A stretch of 64,000 nt of DNA from Bacillus massilioanorexius (GTDB lineage: Bacteria; Bacillota; Bacilli; Bacillales; DSM-1321): assembly GCF_902374955.1 (NCBI RefSeq), contig NZ_CABKRX010000113.1:10706-74705 (forward strand), in the 5' to 3' direction. The notes under the pieces are model-generated. The model saw only the letters and a list, made by a program, of their open reading frames with translations, did not search any database and had not been told where the DNA came from. Below, piece by piece: positions 7,510 to 16,467 of this stretch. Both the position numbers and the translations under genes were made by a program. Position 1 is the first letter of the stretch. Every line of letters begins with the position of its first letter.

Positions 7510-8352
7510 TTGTATCAAAGAGAGGCAAAAAAATTAATTATAGTCGCTATTGGGGCACTGTTAAATGCCATTGCTCTAAATTGGTTTTTAATACCGGCTA
7601 ATGTTTATGCGAGTGGCTTTGCTGGAGTCGCTCAATTAGTTTCAAAGATTGTGGAAAGCTTTACACCGTTTACGCTTTCTACAGGGATATTGCTTTTTGC
7701 ATTAAATGTACCAGTAACGATTTTAGCTTGGAAAAAGGTAGGGAAATCCTTTACTTTTTACAGCTTTTTAAGCGTTTTGCTAATGTCATTATTTCTTGAA
7801 CTTATCCCAATTCATCAATATTCAGAAGATATTATTTTGAATGCTGTTTTTGGTGGGGTTATTGGTGCTGCAGGAGTAGGAATTACATTGAAGTATGGTG
7901 CATCAACAGGTGGAATGGACATTATTGCGATGGTGCTTTCTAGAATGAAGGATAAGCCAATAGGTTCTTACTTATTTCTCATTAACGGAATGATCATTGT
8001 AACGGCTGGTGTTTTATATGGAGCCGAGAAGGCATTATACACTCTTGTAGCGTTATACGTAACAACGCGAGTAATCGATGCTATTCATACACGTCATGAA
8101 AAATTAACTGTGTTCATTGTGACGAAAAAAGCAGAAGAAATGAAAGTAGCTATTCATTCAAAAATGGTTCGAGGAATTACAATGATTCCCGCAAAAGGAG
8201 CCTTTACGAACGAAGAGAAGGATATGCTTATGATGGTTATCACTCGTTATGAATTATATGATTTAGAGAGAGTAATTAAAGAAGTCGATCCAAAAGCTTT
8301 CACTAATATAGTTGAAACAACTAATGTTTTCGGGTTTTTCCGAAAGGATTAG
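7510..8352 (+). CDS. yitT: YitT family membrane protein (DUF161/DUF2179)
   Basis: This 280-aa protein has an N-terminal part of about five or six transmembrane segments (residues about 10-170). The family block GGVIGAAGVGITLKYGASTGGMDI is present, as is a cytoplasmic C-terminal DUF2179 domain starting near ARVIDAIHTRHEKLTVFIV in the TTR-VIDAI region. The molecular function is unknown. The TTG start at 7510 follows GGAGG by seven bases. The preceding 280 bp between degV and this gene hold no feature beyond divergent promoters I cannot place with confidence. Synteny with yitS-yitT supports the name. Everything from just past this gene up to 17.7 kb appears to be inserted relative to the B. subtilis order. 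Confidence 0.83.
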   Translation: MYQREAKKLIIVAIGALLNAIALNWFLIPANVYASGFAGVAQLVSKIVESFTPFTLSTGILLFALNVPVTILAWKKVGKSFTFYSFLSVLLMSLFLELIPIHQYSEDIILNAVFGGVIGAAGVGITLKYGASTGGMDIIAMVLSRMKDKPIGSYLFLINGMIIVTAGVLYGAEKALYTLVALYVTTRVIDAIHTRHEKLTVFIVTKKAEEMKVAIHSKMVRGITMIPAKGAFTNEEKDMLMMVITRYELYDLERVIKEVDPKAFTNIVETTNVFGFFRKD

Positions 8353-8380
8353 AACATTGTGCTAACTCTATCAAAAAAAA

Positions 8381-8454
8381 AGAAAAGTGGAGCTATGAGA
8401 AGCACTTGTAAGAAGTTATTTTTAGTATTGCAATTGTAAGGCAACCACTTTTCT
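8381..8454. terminator. Possible weak terminator after yitT
   Basis: A 10-bp perfect inverted repeat (AGAAAAGTGG at 8381-8390 with its complement at 8445-8454) encloses a long, partly structured loop. It lies in the 201-bp convergent gap between the yitT-type gene and the D-2-hydroxyacid dehydrogenase. The long loop makes a simple terminator doubtful. Confidence 0.3.
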
Positions 8455-8553
8455 AAATATAAAGTTTTATCTAGGTTTATCTTTTTACACTTTCTATTTT
8501 AAGGGGAAATTTTACTTCTAAGCTTATTCTCATTTTGTAATTTATTAATAGCT

Positions 8554-9921
8554 TTATGTAGGTAAGATTTTCCCCGGATTCATGATATTATTAGAATCAA
8601 TTAATTGCTTTATGTCAATCATAAGTTCAAGTGCATTACCGTGTTCTTGTTTTTGAAACTTCTTTTTACCCAAACCTACCCCGTGCTCACCTGTACATGT
8701 ACCTCCGTATGAAAGGGCCAAATTGACAATCATTTCATCAATCTCTTCCATCTTTTTAATTTGTGCTAAATCATTTGGATCGTACACTATTATCGTATGA
8801 AAATTTCCATCACCTATATGTCCAAGTACTCCTCCCTCTAATCCAGCTTCATCAATGATTGTCCTTGCAAAAACGACAATTTCAGCTAATTTCGAAATTG
8901 GAACACAAACATCGGTGCCTCCTACCTTAAATTGAGCATTTTGATGTCTAAAAGCATACGCTAAATCATGACGTGCTTTCCATAGAAGAGTTCTTTCCTT
9001 AGAATCAGTCTCGCAAATCCAGTCTTTACTACCAAATTCTTCAGTAATCATTTTGACTAAAGCAGAATCCTCTACAATTCCACTTTCATTTCCGTGAAAT
9101 TCAAAAAACAAGGAAGACGAAATAGGATAATCCGTTCCACTGTACTCGTTAACTTTTTTCATACTGATATGATCAACCAGTTCCATACGAGCAATAGGAA
9201 TTCCTGCTTTTAATATCGACTGAGCAGCTTGAATGCACGAGGAAATATTCGGAAAAGAACATCGAGCAGCTAAAATAGCTTCTGGAATTCCATGCAGTTT
9301 CAAAGTGATTTCTGTAAAAATACCCAAAGTTCCTTCTGAACCAACAAATAAACCATTTAGGTGATATCCAGAGGATGATTTCTTCGCCTTGGAACCCGTT
9401 TTTATAACTTTTCCATTTGGTAAAACAATCTCTAAATTTAAGACTTGATCTCTCATTGTTCCATACCTTACTGCAGCAGTTCCACTTGCATTTGTAGCTA
9501 CCATTCCTCCAATTGTAGCATCTGCACCTGGATCGATTGGAAAAAAGAGTCCATGTCTATTCAACATGTGGTTCAGTTGTAATCTAGTAATTCCAGGCTG
9601 TACTGTAACTAATAAGTCATCAGGCTGAAAAGAAATGATTTGATCCATATTTTGAAAATTAATGCTAATACCTTTTTTTATTGGGATAGCTTGTCCTTCA
9701 AGTCCTGAACCCGCTCCATATGGAACTATTGGTATTCCTTTCTCGTTTGCCAAACAAACGATCTTTATAATTTCATCTCTACTAGAAGGAAAAACTACTA
9801 AATCTGGTTCCACTGCTGGATGATAGGATTCATCCTTACTATGTTGATATAGTTGTGTTTCATTCTTACTCACTTTTTCATGACCAAGGATTTCAACAAG
9901 TCTTTGATACAAGTTAAACAC
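8554..9921 (-). CDS. FAD-linked D-2-hydroxyacid dehydrogenase (GlcD/LDHD family)
   Basis: This 455-aa protein is full length for the FAD-binding PCMH plus FAD-oxidase C-terminal architecture. The N-terminal FAD domain shows VPYGAGSGLEGQAIP and PIDPGADATIGGMVATNASG, followed by YGTMRDQV and GSEGTLGIFTEITLKL. The C-terminal substrate domain has GHIGDGNFH and GTCTGEHGVG, whose His residues bind the catalytic metal in this family. It oxidises D-lactate, glycolate or a related D-2-hydroxyacid to the 2-oxo acid. It is divergent from a GntR regulator, and the shared intergenic region holds a palindromic operator. In the same island an FMN enzyme would handle the L isomer. Confidence 0.86.
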   Translation of the reverse strand: MFNLYQRLVEILGHEKVSKNETQLYQHSKDESYHPAVEPDLVVFPSSRDEIIKIVCLANEKGIPIVPYGAGSGLEGQAIPIKKGISINFQNMDQIISFQPDDLLVTVQPGITRLQLNHMLNRHGLFFPIDPGADATIGGMVATNASGTAAVRYGTMRDQVLNLEIVLPNGKVIKTGSKAKKSSSGYHLNGLFVGSEGTLGIFTEITLKLHGIPEAILAARCSFPNISSCIQAAQSILKAGIPIARMELVDHISMKKVNEYSGTDYPISSSLFFEFHGNESGIVEDSALVKMITEEFGSKDWICETDSKERTLLWKARHDLAYAFRHQNAQFKVGGTDVCVPISKLAEIVVFARTIIDEAGLEGGVLGHIGDGNFHTIIVYDPNDLAQIKKMEEIDEMIVNLALSYGGTCTGEHGVGLGKKKFQKQEHGNALELMIDIKQLIDSNNIMNPGKILPT

Positions 9922-9989
9922 CTCTATCTTATAATTATTTTATTTTTCAAAAAACTATTTACTTTTAATATACCAAATATTATCATTTC

Positions 9990-10004
9990 TGTATACAGTA
10001 TACA
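9990..10004. promoter_or_regulatory. Palindromic GntR-type operator
   Basis: A perfect 7-1-7 inverted repeat TGTATAC-A-GTATACA lies 24 bases before the gntR start. It sits in the 106-bp divergent region shared with the D-2-hydroxyacid dehydrogenase. GTATAC-centred palindromes are typical of FCD-domain GntR regulators. It probably mediates autoregulation and control of the neighbouring genes. A related half site (TTTTGTATA) follows at 10006. Confidence 0.65.
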
Positions 10005-10027
10005 ATTTTGTATATCGGAGGAATATA

Positions 10028-10681
10028 ATGAAAAAGATTGAAAAAGAAAAATCGCTAGGAGAACAAGCATATAGCATTATTAAACTGTCTATAATATCTG
10101 GCGACTTACATCCTGGTGACGCTTTACCAGAAGAAAAGATTGCTAAACATTTGGGTATAAGTCGAACACCTTTACGAGAAGCGTTTCAGCGACTAGCAAA
10201 CGAAGGATTAATTTATATGAAAAAAGGAAGACCAGCAATTGTTGCCTCTTTCACTTTAGAAGAAGCATTGGAATTGTTAGAAGTAAGGAGAATAATGGAG
10301 ATTCATAATCTTGAAATGATCGAACCATATATCGATGAGCCATTTATTCTCGAATTAGAAGAGTGTATTGAACAGCAAGAACAAACTATTAAAGACATAA
10401 ACTATCAAACATTTATTGATTTAGATCTTAAATTTCATTTACTTCTTGCTAGCAAAAATAAAAATAAAAAATTTGTTGAATTAATTAAAGATTTAAATAA
10501 TGGCGTAAATAGAGCGTTCCTTTTGTTATCTCATACACTCCCAATTAGCGCTTATGATGCTGTAGAAGAACATAAATTAATTGTCAATGCTTTAAAAAAT
10601 ATAAATATTTCATGTGCTAAACAAAATATGGAATATCACATTCATGAAATTGGCAAGCGTATTCAAACATACTTAAAATAG
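10028..10681 (+). CDS. GntR family transcriptional regulator, FCD domain
   Basis: This 217-aa protein has an N-terminal winged helix (residues about 8-72) with the GntR signature: ISGDLHPGDALPEEKIAKHL and GISRTPLREAFQRLANEGL. A C-terminal all-helical FCD ligand domain (about 80-210) carries the D-x(3)-H pair in DLDLKFHLLL and a later His in EEHKLIV, residues that bind metal in this class. It probably senses an organic acid taken up by the adjacent TRAP system and represses the island. ATG 10028 follows GGAGG. The TRAP binding-protein gene starts 11 bases after its stop, so regulator and transporter may be one transcript. Confidence 0.85.
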   Translation: MKKIEKEKSLGEQAYSIIKLSIISGDLHPGDALPEEKIAKHLGISRTPLREAFQRLANEGLIYMKKGRPAIVASFTLEEALELLEVRRIMEIHNLEMIEPYIDEPFILELEECIEQQEQTIKDINYQTFIDLDLKFHLLLASKNKNKKFVELIKDLNNGVNRAFLLLSHTLPISAYDAVEEHKLIVNALKNINISCAKQNMEYHIHEIGKRIQTYLK

Positions 10682-10692
10682 GAGGATTATTT

Positions 10693-11730
10693 ATGAAAAA
10701 GCTTTTAGGTTTACTAGTGTTAATTGTTGTATTACTTGTAAGTGCATGTGGAAGACCTTCTAGTACAAATTCGAGTGGAGAAACGAAAAATGGAGAAAAT
10801 AAAGGCAACGAAAAGTATGTCATTCGCATAGCTCATCTAGTTCCTGAAGAACAATCGACTCATGTTGCTGCACTATCATTTAAGAAAAATGTGGAAGAGC
10901 GCTCTAATGGACGTATTGAAGTCCAAATCTATGCAAACGGTTCTCTATATCCTTCTGACCGTGAAGCTATTGAAGCTGTTCAGCTTGGTAATATCGAAAT
11001 GACTATTCCAGCAGTTGCTCCACTCGCATCCTTCAACAAAAAATTTATGGTTTTTGACCTTCCGTTTCTATTTAACTCAAATGAAGCAGCATACAAAACT
11101 CTAGATGGAGAAGTAGGACAGCTTTTATTAAAAGATCTTGAAAATAACGACTTAAAAGGACTTGCGTTCGCAGAAAATGGATTTCGTCATATGTCGAATA
11201 ATAAAGGGCCGATTGAAAGTCCTTCAGATCTAGCTGGATCGAAGTTCCGTACACTTGAAAACCCTGTACATACGGATACTTTTAAATCTTTTGGGGCGAA
11301 TGCCTCACCATTCTCATTTGGTGAATTATATACAGCATTACAACAAAAAACATATGACGCAATGGAGTGTCCTATCTCATTATATTATTTAAACAAATTC
11401 TATGAAGTTCAAGATTATCTGACTCTAAGTGGACATGTGTACGCTGCTACCATTCTATTAATGAATAATGACTTTTACAATAAGTTACCTGAAGATTTAC
11501 AAAAAATTGTTATGGATGCATCAAAAGATTATCAAACTGAACAACGTGAAATTGCTCAAAAACAAGATGTTGAATTTCTAGATAAACTAAAGGAAAACGG
11601 TATGAAAGTTAATGAATTAACAGATAATCAAAAAGATGCTTTCAGAGAAGCTTCAAAAGCTATCTATGATAAATATACTTCAGAAATTGGAAAAGACATT
11701 GTAACAAAAGCTCTTGAAGCGAACAAATAA
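10693..11730 (+). CDS. TRAP transporter solute-binding lipoprotein (DctP family)
   Basis: This 345-aa protein has a lipoprotein signal peptide ending in the lipobox LLVSAC at about residue 19 and a Ser/Asn/Gly-rich linker. A complete DctP domain follows (YVIRIAHLVPEEQSTHVAA ... VFDLPFLFNS ... GFRHMSNNKGPI). The family's carboxylate-binding Arg is expected in SKFRTLENP, which is present. It would capture an organic acid outside the membrane and hand it to the Q and M subunits just downstream. AGGAGG precedes ATG 10693. It resembles DctB at 2619-3662 in fold but keeps the lipobox, so the two are distinct receptors. Confidence 0.87.
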   Translation: MKKLLGLLVLIVVLLVSACGRPSSTNSSGETKNGENKGNEKYVIRIAHLVPEEQSTHVAALSFKKNVEERSNGRIEVQIYANGSLYPSDREAIEAVQLGNIEMTIPAVAPLASFNKKFMVFDLPFLFNSNEAAYKTLDGEVGQLLLKDLENNDLKGLAFAENGFRHMSNNKGPIESPSDLAGSKFRTLENPVHTDTFKSFGANASPFSFGELYTALQQKTYDAMECPISLYYLNKFYEVQDYLTLSGHVYAATILLMNNDFYNKLPEDLQKIVMDASKDYQTEQREIAQKQDVEFLDKLKENGMKVNELTDNQKDAFREASKAIYDKYTSEIGKDIVTKALEANK

Positions 11731-11737
11731 TTAATTT

Positions 11738-11769
11738 AAGAAAGCCTATATTAGTTAATAGGCTTTCTT
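11738..11769 (+). other. Intercistronic stem-loop between TRAP P and Q genes
   Basis: A perfect 12-bp stem (AAGAAAGCCTAT with its complement) and an 8-nt loop are followed by only a short pyrimidine tail. It probably stabilises the binding-protein mRNA or partly attenuates transcription, so that more receptor than membrane subunit is made. Confidence 0.65.
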
Positions 11770-11827
11770 CTACAAAATATTACCTCTTCAGTTGCTCTAC
11801 CAATTAAAATTCAGAAAGGAACATTCT

Positions 11828-12322
11828 ATGAAAATGAAAGATAAGTATATTGAAGAAATCTTCTTAGTATTCACAATGATAATGATGGTTATTTTAATAT
11901 TTATCCAAGTTGTAGGTCGGTATATTTTCAATGAAGCACCTAGCTGGACAGAAGAATTATCACGTTATATTCATATTTGGCAAGTTTGGATCGGAGCTAG
12001 TTATGCAGTTCGACTCAGAGAGCATATTCGTATAGAAGCATTTGTAAACTTGTTTTCATTGTTAGGTAGAAAAATTTTTGAAACATTATCGATTATTGTT
12101 TGGTTTTTATTAGCATTATTCTTGGCTGTGATTGGAACGCAGCTAGTTCTTAGCAGTTTGAAAAATGGACAACTCACTCCTGCTATGCAGCTTCCTATGT
12201 GGATTCCATTTTTAGCAATTCCTTTGGGTGGTCTAGGAATGGCGCTTCGATTAATTCAACAGTTATGGATAATTTGGAGAAAGTTACCGTCTAATTCAAA
12301 AGAAGGAGGGAACTTGATTTGA
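11828..12322 (+). CDS. dctQ: TRAP transporter small permease (DctQ)
   Basis: This 164-aa protein has four membrane segments (about residues 9-30, 45-62, 85-108 and 125-148) and the DctQ pattern GRYIFN ... W(T)EELSRY ... WIGASYAVR ... HI. It is the small TRAP membrane subunit, which bridges the receptor and the DctM channel. The longest frame starts at 11792, but ATG 11828 is preceded by GAAAGGA at proper spacing and gives the usual length, so it is preferred. It overlaps dctM by four bases. The substrate cannot be read from it. Confidence 0.85.
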   Translation: MKMKDKYIEEIFLVFTMIMMVILIFIQVVGRYIFNEAPSWTEELSRYIHIWQVWIGASYAVRLREHIRIEAFVNLFSLLGRKIFETLSIIVWFLLALFLAVIGTQLVLSSLKNGQLTPAMQLPMWIPFLAIPLGGLGMALRLIQQLWIIWRKLPSNSKEGGNLI

Positions 12323-13602
12323 CAGTTGCCGTACTTTTTATATCACTTTTTGTTTTTCTATTAATTGGTGTGCCAATTGCAATTGCCTTAGGTGCTTCTG
12401 CACTATTAACTATTTATTTTACTACGACATTACCATTAACAATAATGACACAAAAAGCATTTACAGCACTTGATTCCTTCCCTTTATTAGCTATTCCATT
12501 TTTTATGCTAGCTGGTATCTTAATGGGAAAAGGAGGAGTTTCAAAACGCCTCTTAACCTTAGCAACTATGCTTGTTGGATGGATGGTTGGGGGACTTGCC
12601 ATGGTAACTGTAGTAACTTGTATGTTCTTCGCAGCTATTTCAGGTTCAGGACCAGCAACCGTTGCAGCTATTGGATCGTTTATGATTCCTTCTATGAAAG
12701 AAAAGAAATATGATGAAGGATTTGCAGCTGCAATTACTGCCGCCGCTGGTTCGATTGGTGTAATTATTCCACCGAGTATTCCGTTTGTTATGTATGGCGT
12801 TATCGGTGGTGTCTCTGTTGGCGGCATGTTCTTAGCAGGAATACTTCCAGGAATACTTATCGGAATTGGGCTAATGGCTGTTTCTTTTATCATTTCTAAG
12901 AAAAAAAATTACAAACCTGAGACAACTGTTAATTATTCCTTCAAAGAAGTATTAAAGGCATTATGGGATGCAAAATGGGCTTTAATGATCCCAGTCATCA
13001 TTTTAGGAGGGATTTATGGTGGCATTTTTTCACCAACAGAAGCAGCTGTTGTTGCTGTCGTTTACGGAACAATTATCGGAATATTTGTACATAAAGAAAT
13101 GACGATAAAAGATATTTATGAATGTATTCGAGAAGCTACTGTCATTAATGCAACAACAATGATAATCGTCGGATTGTCTATCTCTTTTGCTTATATTATG
13201 ACACTTGAACAAATTCCTAACAGTATTGCTAGTTTCATAACGGATTTATCAAGTAATCCGATTGTGATTTTGATTGTCATTAACATTTTTTTATTAGTTG
13301 TTGGAATGTTTATAGATACAATATCTGCTTTAGTTGTATTAACACCTATTCTTCTACCTATTGTAACTGCTGTTGGGGTAGATCCAATTCATTTCGGTGT
13401 TATTTTAGTTGCGAATTTGGCAATAGGTTTTATTACTCCACCACTTGGTGTAAATTTATTTGTTGCTTCTAGTGTTAGTGGTGTTCGTATAGAAAGAATT
13501 GTAGTTGGTATATTACCATTCTTACTATCTATGCTTATTACATTATTGATTATCACATTTATTCCAGCACTATCTACATGGTTACCAAACTTCTTACAAT
13601 AA
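12319..13602 (+). CDS. dctM: TRAP transporter large permease (DctM)
   Basis: This 427-aa integral membrane protein is full length for DctM/TRAP-M, with about 11-12 hydrophobic segments. Conserved family blocks are visible: LAIPFFMLAGILMGKGG, AAISGSGPATVAAIG, AAGSIGVIIPPSIPFVMYG, IFSPTEAAVVAVVYG and NLAIGFITPPLGVNLFVAS. It forms the ion-coupled pathway, normally sodium-driven. It starts at TTG 12319 with AAGGAGGG eight bases before, overlapping the dctQ stop (TTGA context), which points to translational coupling. With the two preceding genes it makes a complete TRAP system. Confidence 0.9.
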   Translation: MTVAVLFISLFVFLLIGVPIAIALGASALLTIYFTTTLPLTIMTQKAFTALDSFPLLAIPFFMLAGILMGKGGVSKRLLTLATMLVGWMVGGLAMVTVVTCMFFAAISGSGPATVAAIGSFMIPSMKEKKYDEGFAAAITAAAGSIGVIIPPSIPFVMYGVIGGVSVGGMFLAGILPGILIGIGLMAVSFIISKKKNYKPETTVNYSFKEVLKALWDAKWALMIPVIILGGIYGGIFSPTEAAVVAVVYGTIIGIFVHKEMTIKDIYECIREATVINATTMIIVGLSISFAYIMTLEQIPNSIASFITDLSSNPIVILIVINIFLLVVGMFIDTISALVVLTPILLPIVTAVGVDPIHFGVILVANLAIGFITPPLGVNLFVASSVSGVRIERIVVGILPFLLSMLITLLIITFIPALSTWLPNFLQ

Positions 13603-13634
13603 CGTCATATTTTCGATGAAAGGAGTACGTACAT

Positions 13635-14810
13635 ATGACAAGAACATTAAACTCACGTGTAATGAAAATAAAAATCCCAGGAATTAGAGAATTTTCTAAT
13701 CAACTCGTGAACTTTCCTGATGCTATCAATCTAACAATCGGACAGCCAGATTTTCCGACACCAAATCATATTAAAGAAGCCGCTATTTCTTCACTTCATG
13801 CCGATCAGACAAGCTATTCACATAATGCTGGCCTTTTTTCTCTTCGTCGGGAAGTACAATCTTTTTATGAGGACCAATATAACTTCTCCTATCGAGCAGA
13901 AGATGAAATTCTTATTACAGTTGGTGCAAGTGAAGCACTTGACACAGTATTTCGTACAATCCTTGAAGAAGGTGATGAAGTAGTCGTATTTGCCCCAGCA
14001 TATCCAGGTTATATTCCACTCATTGAATTATGTGGAGCCAAACCTATTATAGTAGATACTTCATTAAGTGCTTTTAAACCAACAATAGCTCATTTACAAA
14101 AAGTAGTTTCACCTAAAACAAAAGCAATACTATTTAACTATCCCTCTAATCCTACAGGAGTTACTCTAAGTAGAGAAGATATGCAATCTTTGACAGTTTG
14201 GCTTGAAAATCAAGATTTATACATTATCTCCGATGAAATATATAGTGAAATAATTTACGAAGAGAAACATATTTCCTTTGCATCAATGGATGAGATACGA
14301 GATCGTACAATTATAATAAACGGTTTAGCTAAATCTCACTCTATGACAGGTTGGAGAATTGGTTATATACTCGCTCCTGCGTTCCTCATTACACAAATGT
14401 TAAAAGTTCATTTATATAATGTTGTTTGTGCTCCTATTACAAGTCAATATGCAGCCATACAAGCTTTAAAGTATGGACGTAATGATCCATTCATAATGAA
14501 TGAAGAATACGTAAAAAGACGAGATTATGTGTATCAACGATTAAATCAAATAGGCTTGGATACTGAAAAACCTAGTGGTAGCTTTTATATTTTTCCGAAG
14601 ATTCCATCTTTTTATCGGGATTCACACACCTTTGCAACCCAGTTACTTCTTAATGGTGGTGTTGCCGTTGTCCCAGGTAGTTCTTTTACAAGTTATGGAG
14701 AAGGCTATATCAGAATTTCTTATGCTTATTCTATAGAACTATTAGAAGAAGGTCTTAATCGGATAGAAAAGTTCCTATTAAGTCATAACGGAAGGGAGTC
14801 TCATGTATGA
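13635..14810 (+). CDS. PLP-dependent aminotransferase class I/II, PatA-like
   Basis: This 391-aa fold-type I aminotransferase is close in sequence, from memory, to B. subtilis PatA (N-acetyl-diaminopimelate aminotransferase). Shared blocks are INLTIGQPDFPTP, TSYSHNAGLFSLRR, NYPSNPTGVTLS and the PLP lysine in GLAKSHSMTGWRIGY. The substrate-carboxylate Arg lies in YIRISYAYS near the C terminus. Its place in a TRAP/hydroxyacid island suggests a catabolic paralogue that moves an amino group to or from a 2-oxo acid and not lysine synthesis. Ribosome binding site AAAGGAG precedes the start. Its stop overlaps the next start as ATGA. Confidence 0.84.
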   Translation: MTRTLNSRVMKIKIPGIREFSNQLVNFPDAINLTIGQPDFPTPNHIKEAAISSLHADQTSYSHNAGLFSLRREVQSFYEDQYNFSYRAEDEILITVGASEALDTVFRTILEEGDEVVVFAPAYPGYIPLIELCGAKPIIVDTSLSAFKPTIAHLQKVVSPKTKAILFNYPSNPTGVTLSREDMQSLTVWLENQDLYIISDEIYSEIIYEEKHISFASMDEIRDRTIIINGLAKSHSMTGWRIGYILAPAFLITQMLKVHLYNVVCAPITSQYAAIQALKYGRNDPFIMNEEYVKRRDYVYQRLNQIGLDTEKPSGSFYIFPKIPSFYRDSHTFATQLLLNGGVAVVPGSSFTSYGEGYIRISYAYSIELLEEGLNRIEKFLLSHNGRESHV

Positions 14811-16426
14811 AAAATACATTATTTATGCAATCACCAGAGCAATTGTTGTCCACTTTGAATAAACTTGTATCTATTCCAAGTGTCACTTTATCGGATGCAG
14901 AAAAACAATTTCCATTCAAAGTTGAACAAATACTAAAAGAGATTCCATATTTTAAGGAAAATACATCTCATCTTAAAAATCATCCAACAACAGATGAAAG
15001 ATTTGTATTAACAGCCCTCTATAAACATGTAGAGGCTGTTAAAACAGTAATTATGATTAGCCATTTCGATGTTGTGGATGTAGACGATTATGGTGATTTA
15101 AATCATCTTGCCTTTCAGCCCATTGAATTAACGAAAGCACTTCATGAAAGAATCGATGAACTTTCTCTTGAAGCTAGAGAAGACTTAAAAAGTAATGAAT
15201 GGCTTTTTGGGCGTGGCACAATGGATATGAAATGTGGGCTTGTACAGCATATGTCTCTTCTTGAAAAAGCAGCGAGTGAAGAATGGAAAATTAATTTACT
15301 ATTAGTAACTGTTCCGGATGAGGAAGTAAATTCTGCAGGTATGCGCGAAGTGATTCCTAAGCTTTTAGACATTTCTAAAGAACATCAGCTGACCTATACA
15401 TTATTTTTAAATTCAGAGCCTATGTTTTCTCAAGTACCTCAAGACGAAAATTTTTACTTTTATACTGGTTCAATAGGAAAAATAATGCCAGCTGCCCTTT
15501 GTTTTGGAAAAGAAACTCATGTAGGCGAACCATTATCAGGTATAAATGCAGGATGGATGTCCTCTGTTCTTTCTCAAGAAATTGAATGGAATATGAATCT
15601 ATGTGAATCTGTTAATGGAGTAATGAGTCCACCTCCAACATTATTATTACAGCGTGACTTAAAAAAAGATTACTCTACAAAAATACCTCATAGATCAGTA
15701 AGTTTGTATAATGTACTTTTGATGCAAAGAAATGCATCAGATGTAATGAATCAGATGAAAGAAATTGCTGAATTAGCAGCGTTAAAGATAGAAAAGTTCA
15801 TTAAAGAGAGATATCAATCTTTTCATGTAACGTCTAGTGAGTCTACAAAAGTTCGTGTCCTTTTATATGAGGAATTAAGACATTATGCATGTAGGAAAAC
15901 TAGCGAGGAACATATTTCTAATCTTGAAAAATCTATTATTTATGACTCAACAATAAATGATAATAGAGAGCAAACAATTGAAATAGTAGATCAAATTTCG
16001 ATGATTTGTAGTGAGTTGGGACCAATGATTGTGTTATTTTACTCTCCACCATATTATCCGGCAATTAGTTCTAACAATCATTCTATTATTCAAGAATTAT
16101 CGAAGACTATTATTGAATACACAAAAGATCAATTTTCTTATGATCTTCAACCAGTTGAGTATTTTAATGGTATTTCAGACTTGAGTTATGCTAGTTTGCA
16201 AGCTGAAATATCAGAAATGCATAAATACAATACAAATTTACCTGGTGGTCCTAGTTTATATACTATACCTTTCGAAGAAATGTCAGAATTCGATGCACCA
16301 GTTCTTAATGTTGGTCCATATGGAAAGGATGCGCACAAAAAAACAGAACGTCTTCATATACCATTTGCTTTTGAAAAGCTACCAAGAATACTTGAACATT
16401 TATTATACAAACATATTAGTCAGTGA
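14807..16426 (+). CDS. M20 family metallohydrolase, RocB-like
   Basis: This 539-aa protein is similar in length to RocB of B. subtilis and belongs to the M20/M25/M40 zinc hydrolase clan. Metal-site motifs are visible: SHFDVVD (His/Asp), GRGTMDMKCGL (bridging Asp) and VPDEEVNS (catalytic Glu and ligand Glu), with a late His near GPYGKDAHKKTERLHIP. Such enzymes cleave amide bonds of N-acyl amino acids, dipeptides or guanidino/ureido compounds; the role of RocB itself in arginine use is undefined. It is translationally coupled to the aminotransferase (ATGA overlap) and followed by the FMN oxidase after 41 bases. An amide-bonded carboxylate imported by the TRAP system is a plausible substrate, as inference. 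Confidence 0.78.
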   Translation: MKNTLFMQSPEQLLSTLNKLVSIPSVTLSDAEKQFPFKVEQILKEIPYFKENTSHLKNHPTTDERFVLTALYKHVEAVKTVIMISHFDVVDVDDYGDLNHLAFQPIELTKALHERIDELSLEAREDLKSNEWLFGRGTMDMKCGLVQHMSLLEKAASEEWKINLLLVTVPDEEVNSAGMREVIPKLLDISKEHQLTYTLFLNSEPMFSQVPQDENFYFYTGSIGKIMPAALCFGKETHVGEPLSGINAGWMSSVLSQEIEWNMNLCESVNGVMSPPPTLLLQRDLKKDYSTKIPHRSVSLYNVLLMQRNASDVMNQMKEIAELAALKIEKFIKERYQSFHVTSSESTKVRVLLYEELRHYACRKTSEEHISNLEKSIIYDSTINDNREQTIEIVDQISMICSELGPMIVLFYSPPYYPAISSNNHSIIQELSKTIIEYTKDQFSYDLQPVEYFNGISDLSYASLQAEISEMHKYNTNLPGGPSLYTIPFEEMSEFDAPVLNVGPYGKDAHKKTERLHIPFAFEKLPRILEHLLYKHISQ

Positions 16427-16467
16427 TATAGATCTTTTGTGTATTCTTATAAAAGGGAGATTTAATA

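Noticed and set aside
12414..12893. 159-codon minus-strand frame inside dctM
   Set aside because: It is antisense to conserved TRAP-M motifs. Its Ile/Pro-rich composition mirrors the coding strand.
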